Assembly: GCA_947589095.1 (NCBI GenBank)
Contig: CANQBX010000041.1
Coordinates: 1 to 34,229 of the forward strand
DNA length: 34,229 bases
Source of the DNA: an uncultured Lachnospiraceae bacterium
GTDB lineage: Bacteria > Bacillota > Clostridia > Lachnospirales > Lachnospiraceae
Direction: 5' to 3'
Under the pieces are notes generated by a model that was given only the letters and a program-made list of their open reading frames with translations, ran no database searches and was not told the DNA's origin. Made by a program: the position numbers and the translations under genes. Shown one piece after another: positions 22,809 through 31,273 of the stretch (position 1 is its first letter; every line of letters begins with the position of its first letter).

Positions 22809-25325
22809 ATGGGAAAATGGCAGAGACATTTGTATCAGCCGGTACTCCCTCTGGGAGAGGACGGCCGGCGGGTGACTGGAAGCGAGGCGCATATCGCGCT
22901 TTCACGGAAGGCGGCCGGGGAAGGGATGGTGCTTCTGAAAAATGAGAGGGAGTGCCTTCCGCTTGCCGCGGGCGCGAAGGTGGCGCTGTTCGGCAAGGGT
23001 ACGATCGACTATGTGAAAGGCGGAGGCGGAAGCGGCGACGTGACGGTCGCCTATGTGCGGAACCTGTACGAAGGCATGAAACAGATGGAAAGCCGGGGAA
23101 AGGTAGAACTGTTCCATGAGCTTCCCCTGTTCTATGAGAAGGAGATCGCCGTCCAATATGAGGCAGGAGCCGTTCCAGGCATGACGAAGGAACCGGTTCT
23201 GCCGGAGGAGCTGCTGGAGCGGGCCGGGAAGGCAGCCGATATCGCTGTCGTGACCTTCTGCCGGTTCTCGGGGGAAGGCTGGGATCGGGTCAGTACGGAT
23301 GGGACGGAGCAGAAAGAGAAGGCGGAGGAGAACCCGGTTCTGCGCATGGGAAAGGACATCTTCGAGCGGGGGGATTTCTACCTGACGAAGGCGGAGGAGG
23401 CGCTGCTTGAGGCGGTCTGCAGCCGGTTCAGCCAGGTGATCGTGGTGATGAATGTGGGCGGCATGGTAGACAGCAGCTGGTTTAAAGACAATAACCGGAT
23501 CGGCGCGGTGCTGATGGCGTGGCAGGGCGGTATGGAAGGCGGCCTGGCCGCCGCGGAAGTGCTGTGCGGGGATGTGAATCCGTCCGGACGGCTGGCGGAT
23601 ACATTTGCGGCGTCGCTGGAAGACTATCCGTCTACCGCCGGCTTCCATGAGTCGGATGATTATGTGGATTATACCGAGGACATATATGTGGGCTACCGGT
23701 ATTTTGAGACGATTCCGGGGGCTTCGGGGAAGGTCAATTATCCGTTCGGGTTCGGACTGTCGTATACCGATTTTGATATCAGCGTTGAGAGCGCGGCGCG
23801 GCAGGGAGACGAGATTGTCTTTGACGTGCGGGTGAAGAATACGGGCAGGCGCGCGGGCAAGGAAGTCGTGCAGGTCTATTTCGGCGCGCCCCAGGGGAAG
23901 CTGGGAAAGCCGGCCAGGGCGCTTGCGGCGTTTCAGAAGACGAAGCTGCTGGAGCCGGGGGAGAAAGTGAGCCTTCGGCTGTCGTTTCCGGTCGCGTCCA
24001 TGGCTTCCTACGACGATAGGGGGAAGGTCTGCGCCAGCGCGTACATTCTGGAGCCGGGAGAGTACGCCTTCTATATCGGCGAGAATGTACGCGACGCGGT
24101 GAAGGCGGATTTCGTGTACTGCCAGGAAACCGTTCGGGTGACGGAGCAGCTGACCTCACAGGCGGCGCCCCATAAGCTTTCCGGACGGCTTCTGGCCAGC
24201 GGGAAATATGAGAAACTGCCGGCGGGTGAGGCGGCAGGAACGGTAGGGTCTGCCTGCGGAGAAAATACAGGAGCAGGAGGACAGCCGTGTTGCGGAAACG
24301 CAGAGCCGGAGAATACGGCGGCAGCGGCATGCCGTGTGGAACCGGAAGCGGCGCTTCCGCCCCAGGATCCGGCGGAGCTGGAAGGCGTGCGGCCCGCTGT
24401 AAGGGGAATTGCCCGGACCCGCCGTGACCGGATCGGCGACAGGCCCCAGCTTCTGGATGTGGCGGAAGGCCGGATGACGCTGGATGATTTTGTGGAGCAG
24501 CTAAGCGACGGCGACCGGATCCATTTGCTGGGCGGCCAGCCTAACACCGGCGTAGCCAATACCTTTGGCATGGGCAACCTTCCGGAGTACGGCGTGCCGA
24601 ACGTGATGACGGCGGATGGGCCTGCGGGTCTGCGCATCTGGAAGACCTGCGGGATATTTACGACCGCGTTTCCGTGCGCGACTCTGCTGGCGTGCACCTG
24701 GGACCCGGAGTTAGCGGAGCAGGTGGGAGCCGCTGCGGCGGATGAACTGAAGGAGAATAATCTCGGCCTCTGGCTGGCGCCGGCGGTGAATATCCACCGA
24801 AGCCCTTTGTGCGGGCGGAATTTTGAGTATTATTCCGAGGATCCGCTGCTGGCCGGCCGGGTCGCCGCGGCGATGGTGCGGGGCATCCAGTCGAAGAAGA
24901 TCGGCGCCTGCGCGAAGCATTTCGCCTGCAATAATAAAGAGACGAACCGCAAAGACAGCGATTCCCGCGTATCCGAGCGGGCGCTGCGGGAGATCTATCT
25001 GAAACCGTTTGAGATCCTTGTAAAGGAATCGCAGCCGTATATGATCATGACCTCCTACAATCTGGTCAACGGCGTGCGGGCTTCCGAGAATAAGGATCTG
25101 CTGACCGGTATCCTGCGGGGCGAATGGGGCTATACGGGCCTTGTGACTACGGACTGGTGGACCCATGGAGAACATTACCGGGAGATCAAGGCGGGCAACG
25201 ACGTCAAGATGGGAACCGGCTACCCGGAAAGGGTGGAAGAGGCCCTTGCGAAAGGTCTGATCAGCCGGGAGGAGATCGCCGCCTGCGCCCGGCGCGTGCT
25301 GGAGATGATACTTAAGATGGAATGA
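22809..25325 (+). CDS. GH3 beta-glucosidase-like enzyme with reversed domain order
   Basis: This is an 838-residue glycoside hydrolase of family 3, probably a cytoplasmic beta-glucosidase or beta-xylosidase, without a signal peptide. The order is unusual. The GH3 C-terminal alpha/beta domain comes first (about 30-310; RKAAGEGMVLLKNERECLPL, ALFGKGTIDYVKGGGGSGD). The fibronectin-III-like domain is next (about 320-450). A Cys/Gly/Glu-rich linker follows (about 475-540). The catalytic TIM-barrel domain is last, with KHFACNN near 702 and the nucleophile D782 in VTTDWW. This arrangement is known in some rumen and gut Firmicutes beta-glucosidases. AGGAG lies 6 nt before ATG 22809. It is flanked by hairpins, so probably monocistronic. 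Confidence 0.9.
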   Translation: MGKWQRHLYQPVLPLGEDGRRVTGSEAHIALSRKAAGEGMVLLKNERECLPLAAGAKVALFGKGTIDYVKGGGGSGDVTVAYVRNLYEGMKQMESRGKVELFHELPLFYEKEIAVQYEAGAVPGMTKEPVLPEELLERAGKAADIAVVTFCRFSGEGWDRVSTDGTEQKEKAEENPVLRMGKDIFERGDFYLTKAEEALLEAVCSRFSQVIVVMNVGGMVDSSWFKDNNRIGAVLMAWQGGMEGGLAAAEVLCGDVNPSGRLADTFAASLEDYPSTAGFHESDDYVDYTEDIYVGYRYFETIPGASGKVNYPFGFGLSYTDFDISVESAARQGDEIVFDVRVKNTGRRAGKEVVQVYFGAPQGKLGKPARALAAFQKTKLLEPGEKVSLRLSFPVASMASYDDRGKVCASAYILEPGEYAFYIGENVRDAVKADFVYCQETVRVTEQLTSQAAPHKLSGRLLASGKYEKLPAGEAAGTVGSACGENTGAGGQPCCGNAEPENTAAAACRVEPEAALPPQDPAELEGVRPAVRGIARTRRDRIGDRPQLLDVAEGRMTLDDFVEQLSDGDRIHLLGGQPNTGVANTFGMGNLPEYGVPNVMTADGPAGLRIWKTCGIFTTAFPCATLLACTWDPELAEQVGAAAADELKENNLGLWLAPAVNIHRSPLCGRNFEYYSEDPLLAGRVAAAMVRGIQSKKIGACAKHFACNNKETNRKDSDSRVSERALREIYLKPFEILVKESQPYMIMTSYNLVNGVRASENKDLLTGILRGEWGYTGLVTTDWWTHGEHYREIKAGNDVKMGTGYPERVEEALAKGLISREEIAACARRVLEMILKME

Positions 25326-25326
25326 G

Positions 25327-25352
25327 AAAACAGCCGCGGCCCGCGGCGTTTT
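25327..25352 (+). terminator. Probable terminator after the GH3 gene
   Basis: AAAAC and GTTTT flank GCCGCG-GCC-CGCGGC with one bulged A. The G/C core and T4 tail are terminator-like, starting right after the stop codon, although the T-run is short. Confidence 0.5.
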
Positions 25353-25404
25353 CCGCAGGAGCGGGGGCGCGAATAGAAGGATATGGAAATAAACCGGAGA
25401 GCGT

Positions 25405-25998
25405 ATGGACAGAGAACGTTTTGAGAAACAGCTGCAGTTTATTCTTGAGATCGATAAGGAGAAGAATATCCTCCGCCAGACCCATTTAAGCGGCCATGGC
25501 CGCCGGGAGAACGACGCGGAGCACGCGTGGCACATGGCGGTCATGATCTGGCTTCTGCGGGAGTATTCCAACGAGGAGTTCGATCTGGCGAGGGCCATGA
25601 TGATGGCGCTGATCCATGATATCGTGGAGATCGACGCAGGGGATACCTACGCCTACGACGCGCAGGGGCTGGCGACCCAGAAGGAGCGGGAGGAGAAAGC
25701 CGCAGAGCGGATCTTCGGTCTGCTGCCGGACGAACAGCGGAAGGAGCTGCGCGGGCTGTTCGAAGAGTTTGAGTCTTACGCGACGCCGGAGGCGCGTTTC
25801 GCCCATACGATGGACAATCTGCAGCCTCTCCTCCTGAACGATTCCAACGGCGGCGCCGACTGGCGGGAACACGGCGTCTGCCGCTCCCAGGTGGAAGGCC
25901 GCCATAAGACGACGGCGCGGGGGTCGAAGGAGATCAGCGAGTTTGCGATGGGGCTGATCCATGAGAATGTGAAGAAGGGGAATATACGGGACGAGTAG
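25405..25998 (+). CDS. HD-domain phosphohydrolase (HD_3/YfbR-like)
   Basis: This is a 197-residue cytoplasmic metal-dependent phosphohydrolase related to 5'-deoxynucleotidase YfbR and HDDC2. The metal ligands appear as His40 (DAEHAWH), the His71-Asp72 pair with Glu75 (LIHDIVEID) and a distal Asp in HTMDNLQPL. The likely substrate is a nucleoside monophosphate, which the sequence alone does not prove. The ATG at 25405 has GGAGAG upstream. Its last 65 bp overlap the end of the convergent ROK regulator gene, an overlap in which both frames stay open. Confidence 0.88.
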   Translation: MDRERFEKQLQFILEIDKEKNILRQTHLSGHGRRENDAEHAWHMAVMIWLLREYSNEEFDLARAMMMALIHDIVEIDAGDTYAYDAQGLATQKEREEKAAERIFGLLPDEQRKELRGLFEEFESYATPEARFAHTMDNLQPLLLNDSNGGADWREHGVCRSQVEGRHKTTARGSKEISEFAMGLIHENVKKGNIRDE

Positions 25999-27253
25999 GA
26001 GACAACCTGTTTTTCAGCTGTTCCGGGTTATACGCATAGACCCATCCGTAATCGCGGGATTTTAAGAATCGGGTAAATAATTCCGCGGTCGCGCCAAGAG
26101 GAAGAATGTTTTCCAGCGTGGAAGAGGTCCGTATTTCAAAATCCCGGGCCAGCAGCACCACATTTTCGCGCAGGGAGGCGGAGAGCTGATCGAGAAAGTA
26201 GTCTCCCAGCTCCAGCATAAAGCCATGGAGGATGACCAGCTCCGGATTCAAAATATTGACCATATTGGCGATGGCCACTCCCAGCAGGGACGCGGACTGC
26301 CGGACATAGAATCTGCACATCAGGTCGCCTTCATCCAGTGCCCGGCGCAGATCCTGTACGGTCAGTTCCCTGGAACCGTCATAATAGGCGTTAAGGCTGG
26401 AAAATACGCCTTGTTTCAAAGCGGCCTGAATTTTGTGGGCCAGGGCCGGAAAAGCGGTGTCCGCTTCTACGCAGCCGGGTTTTCCGCAGTAGCAGATGGT
26501 ATCGCTCTGCCCTCTGGCGCCGATGACCGTATGGCCAATCTCCCCTGCCACTCCGCTGTGTCCGCCTACAGGGATTCCATTGCAGCAGATAGAGGAGCCG
26601 ATGCCGTTGGAGAGTTCAATACAGATAAAGTCCCTTGCTCCCTTTGCCTGTCCGAACTGCTGCTCGGCCAGGGCCGGCATGGTAACGGCGCTGAAGGCGC
26701 TGACGGGGACGGAAACGACCTTTTCCAGATGCGGTTTCAGCTCCAGGCGTTCCCAGTCGGAAAAGTGCGTATAGCTTGATACAAGGGACGACTGCATTTT
26801 GTAGCGGGCCGGGTCGTAGAGCGGGTCGCAGATTCCGATCCCGATTATTTTCTTATCGGAGTAAAGCTTAAGCAGCCGGCATACCTGGTCCGCGATCTGT
26901 TCCGTAAGATTTGCCGGCAGACGGTCTGGCGGCAGTTCCGCTTTGATTTCCTGCAGGATCTCGCCGTTGATCTGCGTAACCATATATGTGATGGAGGCGG
27001 AGGACACGGAAATGCCGATGGCGCAGATATGGTTGTGGTTAATCTCCAGCAGCTCCCGCTTGCGGCCGGGACCGTTGGAAATAAAACCGGCCTCCCGGAT
27101 CAGTCCCTCTTCCAGCATATCCTTGATGAGGGCGCTGACGGTAGCCGGCCGGTAGTCTGTGAAAGTAATGAGCTCGGTCCGGCTGATGGGGCCAAGGTGA
27201 TTGATCAGATTTAGGATCAGATGTCTTTTGTGTTCGTAATAGTTCGTTGCCAT
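25934..27253 (-). CDS. ROK-family transcriptional regulator (NagC/XylR-like)
   Basis: This is a 439-residue regulator. Residues 1-75 form a winged helix-turn-helix (HKRHLILNLINHLGPISRTE, then SALIKDMLEEGLI). A ROK domain follows, with GEIGHTVIG and the zinc motif CYCGKPGCVE at about residues 252-261. The usual N-terminal phosphate-binding DxGGT is replaced by GISVSSASI, so it is a sensor and not a sugar kinase. Such proteins repress sugar genes until a sugar or sugar phosphate binds. It is divergent from the NagA-like operon, which it probably controls. The ATG at 27253 follows GGAGGG; a longer frame to 27373 is not supported. The last ~35 residues overlap the HD gene and look like read-through. 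Confidence 0.9.
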   Translation of the reverse strand: MATNYYEHKRHLILNLINHLGPISRTELITFTDYRPATVSALIKDMLEEGLIREAGFISNGPGRKRELLEINHNHICAIGISVSSASITYMVTQINGEILQEIKAELPPDRLPANLTEQIADQVCRLLKLYSDKKIIGIGICDPLYDPARYKMQSSLVSSYTHFSDWERLELKPHLEKVVSVPVSAFSAVTMPALAEQQFGQAKGARDFICIELSNGIGSSICCNGIPVGGHSGVAGEIGHTVIGARGQSDTICYCGKPGCVEADTAFPALAHKIQAALKQGVFSSLNAYYDGSRELTVQDLRRALDEGDLMCRFYVRQSASLLGVAIANMVNILNPELVILHGFMLELGDYFLDQLSASLRENVVLLARDFEIRTSSTLENILPLGATAELFTRFLKSRDYGWVYAYNPEQLKNRLSPTRPVYSPSSHSHGSAPSQTR

Positions 27254-27334
27254 GGAAAAGCACCCTCCTCCGATGCACGGACTTCTCCGCGCTTCATGCT
27301 TCCGCGTTCGCGCCTGCGCTCCGTTTCTGGCATT

Positions 27335-27363
27335 ATCATAGCACAGAACCCTGGGAAAAGCAA
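27335..27363 (-). promoter_or_regulatory. Promoter of the ROK regulator gene
   Basis: On the minus strand TTGCTT (27363-27358), a 17-bp spacer and TATGAT (27340-27335), about 80 bp upstream of the start. Confidence 0.5.
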
Positions 27364-27443
27364 TTCCATCCACTTGTTTTCGACATTTTTGTAAGAATCA
27401 ATCCCACAGATTCGCAAGAATAAAGAACTCGAATTCTGATAAG

Positions 27444-27463
27444 TATATTTCCTGTGAAATATA
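27444..27463. promoter_or_regulatory. Palindromic operator candidate for the ROK regulator
   Basis: TATATTTC-CTGT-GAAATATA is a perfect 8+8 palindrome in the divergent region, 53 bp upstream of the operon -35. Known NagC/Mlc-type ROK sites also have A/T-rich TATTT...AAATA arms. Binding by the adjacent regulator is inferred. Confidence 0.5.
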
Positions 27464-27516
27464 TTCAGATTAGATTGTGCAAAATACATAAAATACTTTC
27501 AAAAGCGATATATTCA

Positions 27517-27545
27517 TTGACACGGATATGGTTTGGGATTATAAT
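27517..27545 (+). promoter_or_regulatory. Consensus promoter of the terminal sugar operon
   Basis: Perfect TTGACA (27517-27522), 17 bp and perfect TATAAT (27540-27545), about 105 bp before the first gene. A consensus promoter beside a ROK regulator gene suggests repression-based control. Confidence 0.75.
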
Positions 27546-27651
27546 AAAAATTACAAAAAAGTAAGTAATAGAATTAAAAAATGATTAAACACCCGAGCAG
27601 ACAATTTTGTTAAGAACAAAAAGGTAAAAATATGGACAGGTGGGAAAGAGA

Positions 27652-28794
27652 ATGAAAGCGATTACGAATGCGGTGCTGGTGATGAGAGACCATTTGATTC
27701 CCGAGGCAGCGATCCTGATAGAAGAGGGAAGGATCGTGGATTTTGGGGAGATGGGGAAGCTGGATATTCCGGCCGGCTGCCGGATTATAGACGCCGGAGG
27801 CCTGTTTGCAGGGCCGGGACTGATCGATATTCACACGCATTGCGGAGGAACATACTGGTTCTCGGAGGATCCGGCGAAGGCGGCGGCGCATCATCTGAAG
27901 CATGGCACGACTACGGTGCTTCCGGCGCTTTATTTTAATATGACGCAGGCGGAATACCTGAAATCCATACAGACGATCCGGGAGGCTGTGGCGAATGGGG
28001 CCTGTGCCAATATCGGGGGACTCTATATGGAAGGCCCTTATCTCAATCCAAAGTTTGGCTGCGACCGGGAGTCCAATCCATGGAAGGGGCCCGTTGAGAG
28101 GGAGGATTATCTCCCTATTATAAAGGCGGCGGCGGATCTGGCCCGGGTCTGGGCCGTGGCGCCGGAGCGGCCGCGTATTCTGGATTATGTGAAGGATGTA
28201 ATTGCATACGATCCCGACGCGGTGTTTTCGGTTGCCCACAGCGAGGCGGCGCCGTCGCAGATCGAGGCGCTGCTGCCCTATGGGCTGCGCATCGGCACCC
28301 ACCATACGAATGCCACCGGAGATCTTGCGAAGTATCCGGAGTGCCGCGGCGTATGTGTGGATGAGACCGTAAACTATAATTCCGATATTTATGCGGAACT
28401 GATCTGCGACAGCCATGGGATCCACGTAGATCCCTACATGCTGAGGCTGGTGCGGAAGATCAAGGGAGACGACAGGATCATCCTTATTTCGGACGCGTTC
28501 AGTATGGACGGGCCGGTTCCCCCGGGTTATGACGGCGTGACGGACATTAACTTTGATTATGAGGGCGAGATCGCCGGATCGAAGCTGACACTGGACCAGG
28601 CGTGCTATAACATGATGAAGCACACGGGCGCGTCCATTGTAAATGTGTTCCAATACGCCTCTTACAATCCGGCCAGAGCGGTGGGGTTTAGCGACCGGGG
28701 AGAGATTGCGGTTGGGAAATGTGCAGACCTGGTGATCACGGATCACCGGATGAATATTAAAAATGTGATATTGAAAGGAGAGTTACAGGAATGA
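27652..28794 (+). CDS. N-acetylglucosamine-6-phosphate deacetylase-like amidohydrolase
   Basis: This is a 380-residue amidohydrolase of the NagA group. Metal ligands are visible: His61/His63 in DIHTHCGG, Glu127 in YMEGPYLN, His196 in SVAHSE, His217/218 in GTHHTNATGD, and the catalytic Asp281 in ISDAF. ELICDSHGIHVDP is a NagA-type substrate loop. The usual HLFNAM motif is changed to HHTNATG, so the acyl-amino sugar phosphate may not be GlcNAc-6-P. ATG 27652 is preferred over GTG 27640, because AGGTGGG lies at suitable distance. It is the first gene of a seven-gene operon and its stop overlaps the next start (ATGA). Confidence 0.85.
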   Translation: MKAITNAVLVMRDHLIPEAAILIEEGRIVDFGEMGKLDIPAGCRIIDAGGLFAGPGLIDIHTHCGGTYWFSEDPAKAAAHHLKHGTTTVLPALYFNMTQAEYLKSIQTIREAVANGACANIGGLYMEGPYLNPKFGCDRESNPWKGPVEREDYLPIIKAAADLARVWAVAPERPRILDYVKDVIAYDPDAVFSVAHSEAAPSQIEALLPYGLRIGTHHTNATGDLAKYPECRGVCVDETVNYNSDIYAELICDSHGIHVDPYMLRLVRKIKGDDRIILISDAFSMDGPVPPGYDGVTDINFDYEGEIAGSKLTLDQACYNMMKHTGASIVNVFQYASYNPARAVGFSDRGEIAVGKCADLVITDHRMNIKNVILKGELQE

Positions 28795-29750
28795 ACGACA
28801 TTATTTTTGACCCGCCGACAAAATTTGACTTCAAATGCGGAGACTATGTGCCCTTTAAGGACCGGGAGGTCTGCGAGCGCCTGCGCAGGATAAGCGGAAA
28901 AGAACTGGAGAAGCACCCGAATCCCGATTTCCATATCAAAGTGATGATGAATCCGCACCCGGTGCTGATCGCGACGTTATTTTCCAGGCTGAAGGAGGCG
29001 TCGGAGGCAGGCAGGAAGTACACCATGATCCTGGGAAATCCGGAACCGGAGACGTATATCCCATTGGCCCAGCTCATCAATTATTTCCAGGTAGACTGCA
29101 GAAAGCTGCATATCTTTGCCATGGACGAGTGGGCGGACGATTGTGGGAATATCGCGCCGGAGACCTATGAGGCGGGATTCGCCCACTCCATGCTGAAATA
29201 CTTTGTATACCAGATCGATCCGAAGCTTCGGATGCCCATGGAGAATGTGCATTATCCCAACAACCGGAACATTGACCATTATTCCAGGCTGATCACCGAG
29301 ATCGGCGAGGGCGGCGCGGACATCTGCTCCTCCTCTCCGGGCTGGACCGGCCATATGGCCTTTATCGATCCGGTATCCGAGTTCATGACGGAGGATATCG
29401 ATGAGTGGCTGAATATGGAAGCGCGCATTGTGACGCTGCATCCGCTGACCGTGGCGCAGAATTCCCTGCACGGCGTGTTCGGGCAGTCCGGCTATGTAGC
29501 CAGCGTGCCGCCGAAGGCCGCGACCATCGGCCCTGTGGACGTGAAGAACGCCCGTGAGCGTATCGAGGTGCATGCCCTGCTGACCAATAATACATTCTCA
29601 TCCTGGCAGCGGATGACCTCCCGGCTGGTGCTCCATGGACCGGTGACGCCTGCGATTCCCAGTTCCATGCTGCAGCTGATGAAAACTCAGGTGTATGTGA
29701 GCGAGGAGATCGCGGCGCCCTTCGAGTGCTGGGAGAAAGTAGGGTACTAA
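28791..29750 (+). CDS. NagB-fold glucosamine-6-phosphate isomerase-like protein
   Basis: This 319-residue protein is longer than classical NagB (about 240-270). The substrate-binding Asp-Glu of NagB is present as D112-E113 in FAMDEWAD. The catalytic loop GxGxDGHIAFNEP is altered to SSPGWTGHMAFIDP. The Asp corresponding to E. coli D141 is Thr186, His188 is kept, and the Glu corresponding to E148 is Asp193. Deamination of glucosamine-6-phosphate is therefore doubtful. It may isomerise or deaminate another sugar phosphate made by the upstream deacetylase, with which it is translationally coupled (4-nt overlap). AAAGGAG lies upstream of the ATG. Confidence 0.78.
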   Translation: MNDIIFDPPTKFDFKCGDYVPFKDREVCERLRRISGKELEKHPNPDFHIKVMMNPHPVLIATLFSRLKEASEAGRKYTMILGNPEPETYIPLAQLINYFQVDCRKLHIFAMDEWADDCGNIAPETYEAGFAHSMLKYFVYQIDPKLRMPMENVHYPNNRNIDHYSRLITEIGEGGADICSSSPGWTGHMAFIDPVSEFMTEDIDEWLNMEARIVTLHPLTVAQNSLHGVFGQSGYVASVPPKAATIGPVDVKNARERIEVHALLTNNTFSSWQRMTSRLVLHGPVTPAIPSSMLQLMKTQVYVSEEIAAPFECWEKVGY

Positions 29751-29831
29751 GGGGAATTCTGCCGAATGAAACGGCGTCAGATAAATACGGACGCAGCTGC
29801 CGGAAAAGAAAAATAAATAAGGAAAATAAAT

Positions 29832-30554
29832 ATGGATAAGGAGTTCAAAATCCGCGCCCCGTTTTTTGAGTTCGGGCCGAAGGCATACCTCTATGGGCAG
29901 GAGATGCTGCGCCTGGCGCAGAAGCTGGACGAGGCCGCGGAAAGGTACGACGTTGACATCATTGTCACGCCGCAGTATACCGACATCCCGCTGCTTGCGC
30001 AGAACACAAGGCGCATCAGGGTGTTTGCCCAGCACATGGACTATCTTCCCGTCGGCAGAGGACTGGGATCGGTCCTGCCCGAGGCGGTAAAAGCGGCGGG
30101 CGCCGTCGGCGTGATGCTTAACCATGCGGAAAAGAAGCTGACGATGGACGAGATCGAAAAGACGATCCGCCGCGCCGACGAGGTCGGGCTTGCGACGATC
30201 GTCTGCGCCGACACGCCGGAGGAGCTTGTCGAGATCGCGAGGATGTCGCCCAACCTTCTTGTGGCGGAGCCAACCGAGCGGATCGGCACGGGGCAGCCAA
30301 GCGATGAAAATTATGTCAGGGAGACGATTCGCCTGGTGAGGCAGATCAACCCCGACATTATGGTGCTTCAGGGGGCGGGCATCTCAAATGGTGCCGATGT
30401 TTATAATACCATTGCCCTCGGCGCACAGGCAACCGGTTCGACGAGCGGCATCATCAAGGCCCCTGACCGGTTTGCCATGGTGGACGAGATGATATCTGCC
30501 CTGCGCCGCGCTTGGGACGACACGCACCGGGCGCAGCAAAGCGCGGGGAAGTGA
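29832..30554 (+). CDS. Triosephosphate isomerase-like protein (archaeal-type)
   Basis: This is a 240-residue TIM-barrel protein. The catalytic His68 (FAQHMD) and Glu146 (VAEPTERIGTG) are present with LNHAE and the phosphate-binding loop GAGISNG. Lys17 occurs in FEFGPKAY, where classical enzymes have NxKxY, so the Asn is missing. Length and loops fit archaeal-type TIMs. In an operon with a sugar kinase and small aldolase, the substrate could be a triose or a tetrulose/ketose phosphate (compare erythrulose-phosphate isomerases). The gap to the previous gene is 81 bp and the ribosome site (AAGGAAAA) is weak. Base and codon use change from here onward. Confidence 0.82.
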   Translation: MDKEFKIRAPFFEFGPKAYLYGQEMLRLAQKLDEAAERYDVDIIVTPQYTDIPLLAQNTRRIRVFAQHMDYLPVGRGLGSVLPEAVKAAGAVGVMLNHAEKKLTMDEIEKTIRRADEVGLATIVCADTPEELVEIARMSPNLLVAEPTERIGTGQPSDENYVRETIRLVRQINPDIMVLQGAGISNGADVYNTIALGAQATGSTSGIIKAPDRFAMVDEMISALRRAWDDTHRAQQSAGK

Positions 30555-30645
30555 CTAAGTGACTGTTCGGCCGGTCTGCGCGGTGTCTGCCCCGGCGAAG
30601 CGAGGGCGTCTGCCGCGGAGGATTCTAAACAAGAGGAGGAACGCT

Positions 30646-31266
30646 ATGGAATTCAAAGTATTTCAAAAGGAACTGGAGCTTCAGTCAAGGGGCTGGATCC
30701 CCACCTTCCATGATGTCTCGAAGGAGATTATGGAGATTGTCAGGGCATCCGGCGTCAGGAACGGGACGGTCACGATCGCGTCGCACCACACCACCTGCTC
30801 CGTCATGGTTCAGGAGTGTTCCCACGACATCGACTCGTTTGACCTGGAATACCTGCAGCACGACCTGCTCGACATCATGCGCAGGATCGCGCCCGATTTC
30901 AAGGAGGAGCATCAGTACCGCCATCCCGGTCCGATCCATGCGCAGTTCGGCCGCTATGTCAATGAGCCGGGCGACTTCACCAGCATGAACACCGACGGCC
31001 ATCTTCGCTCCGTGTTCTTCGGCAGAAGCGAGACCATGACCGTCAAGGACGGCGAGCTGGACGGCGGGGAGTTTGCGCACGTCTACTTCGTCGACTGGGA
31101 CCAGGTCCGTGCCCGCCGCCGCCAGCTTAACGTGACCGTCATGGGTACGAGTGAGGACGTCGGCGACCGGAAGTGGAACGACGGGAAGGTCATAGACACA
31201 AACCACAAGTTTACCGACGAGGAAAAGGCATTCGACATACATTACACGCTCCAGCAGGAGAGGTGA
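30646..31266 (+). CDS. YjbQ family (UPF0047) protein, long variant
   Basis: This 206-residue protein is longer than usual YjbQ proteins (about 130-140). The family signature is present: SHHTTCSVMVQECSHDID, YRHPGPIH, then MNTDGHLRSVFFGRSETM and GEFAHVYFVDWDQV. YjbQ proteins form a small metal-binding-like barrel. Some have weak thiamine-phosphate-synthase side activity, but the real function is unknown. Extra residues surround the YRHPGP segment. ATG 30646 follows AGGAGG; the frame from 30559 is untranslated leader. Its place among sugar-phosphate enzymes suggests a role in the same pathway. Confidence 0.85.
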   Translation: MEFKVFQKELELQSRGWIPTFHDVSKEIMEIVRASGVRNGTVTIASHHTTCSVMVQECSHDIDSFDLEYLQHDLLDIMRRIAPDFKEEHQYRHPGPIHAQFGRYVNEPGDFTSMNTDGHLRSVFFGRSETMTVKDGELDGGEFAHVYFVDWDQVRARRRQLNVTVMGTSEDVGDRKWNDGKVIDTNHKFTDEEKAFDIHYTLQQER

Positions 31267-31273
31267 CGGCACC

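Noticed and set aside
27610-28746. 378-residue minus-strand frame opposite the NagA-like gene
   Set aside because: Composition is typical of antisense frames and no ribosome site or domain is seen.
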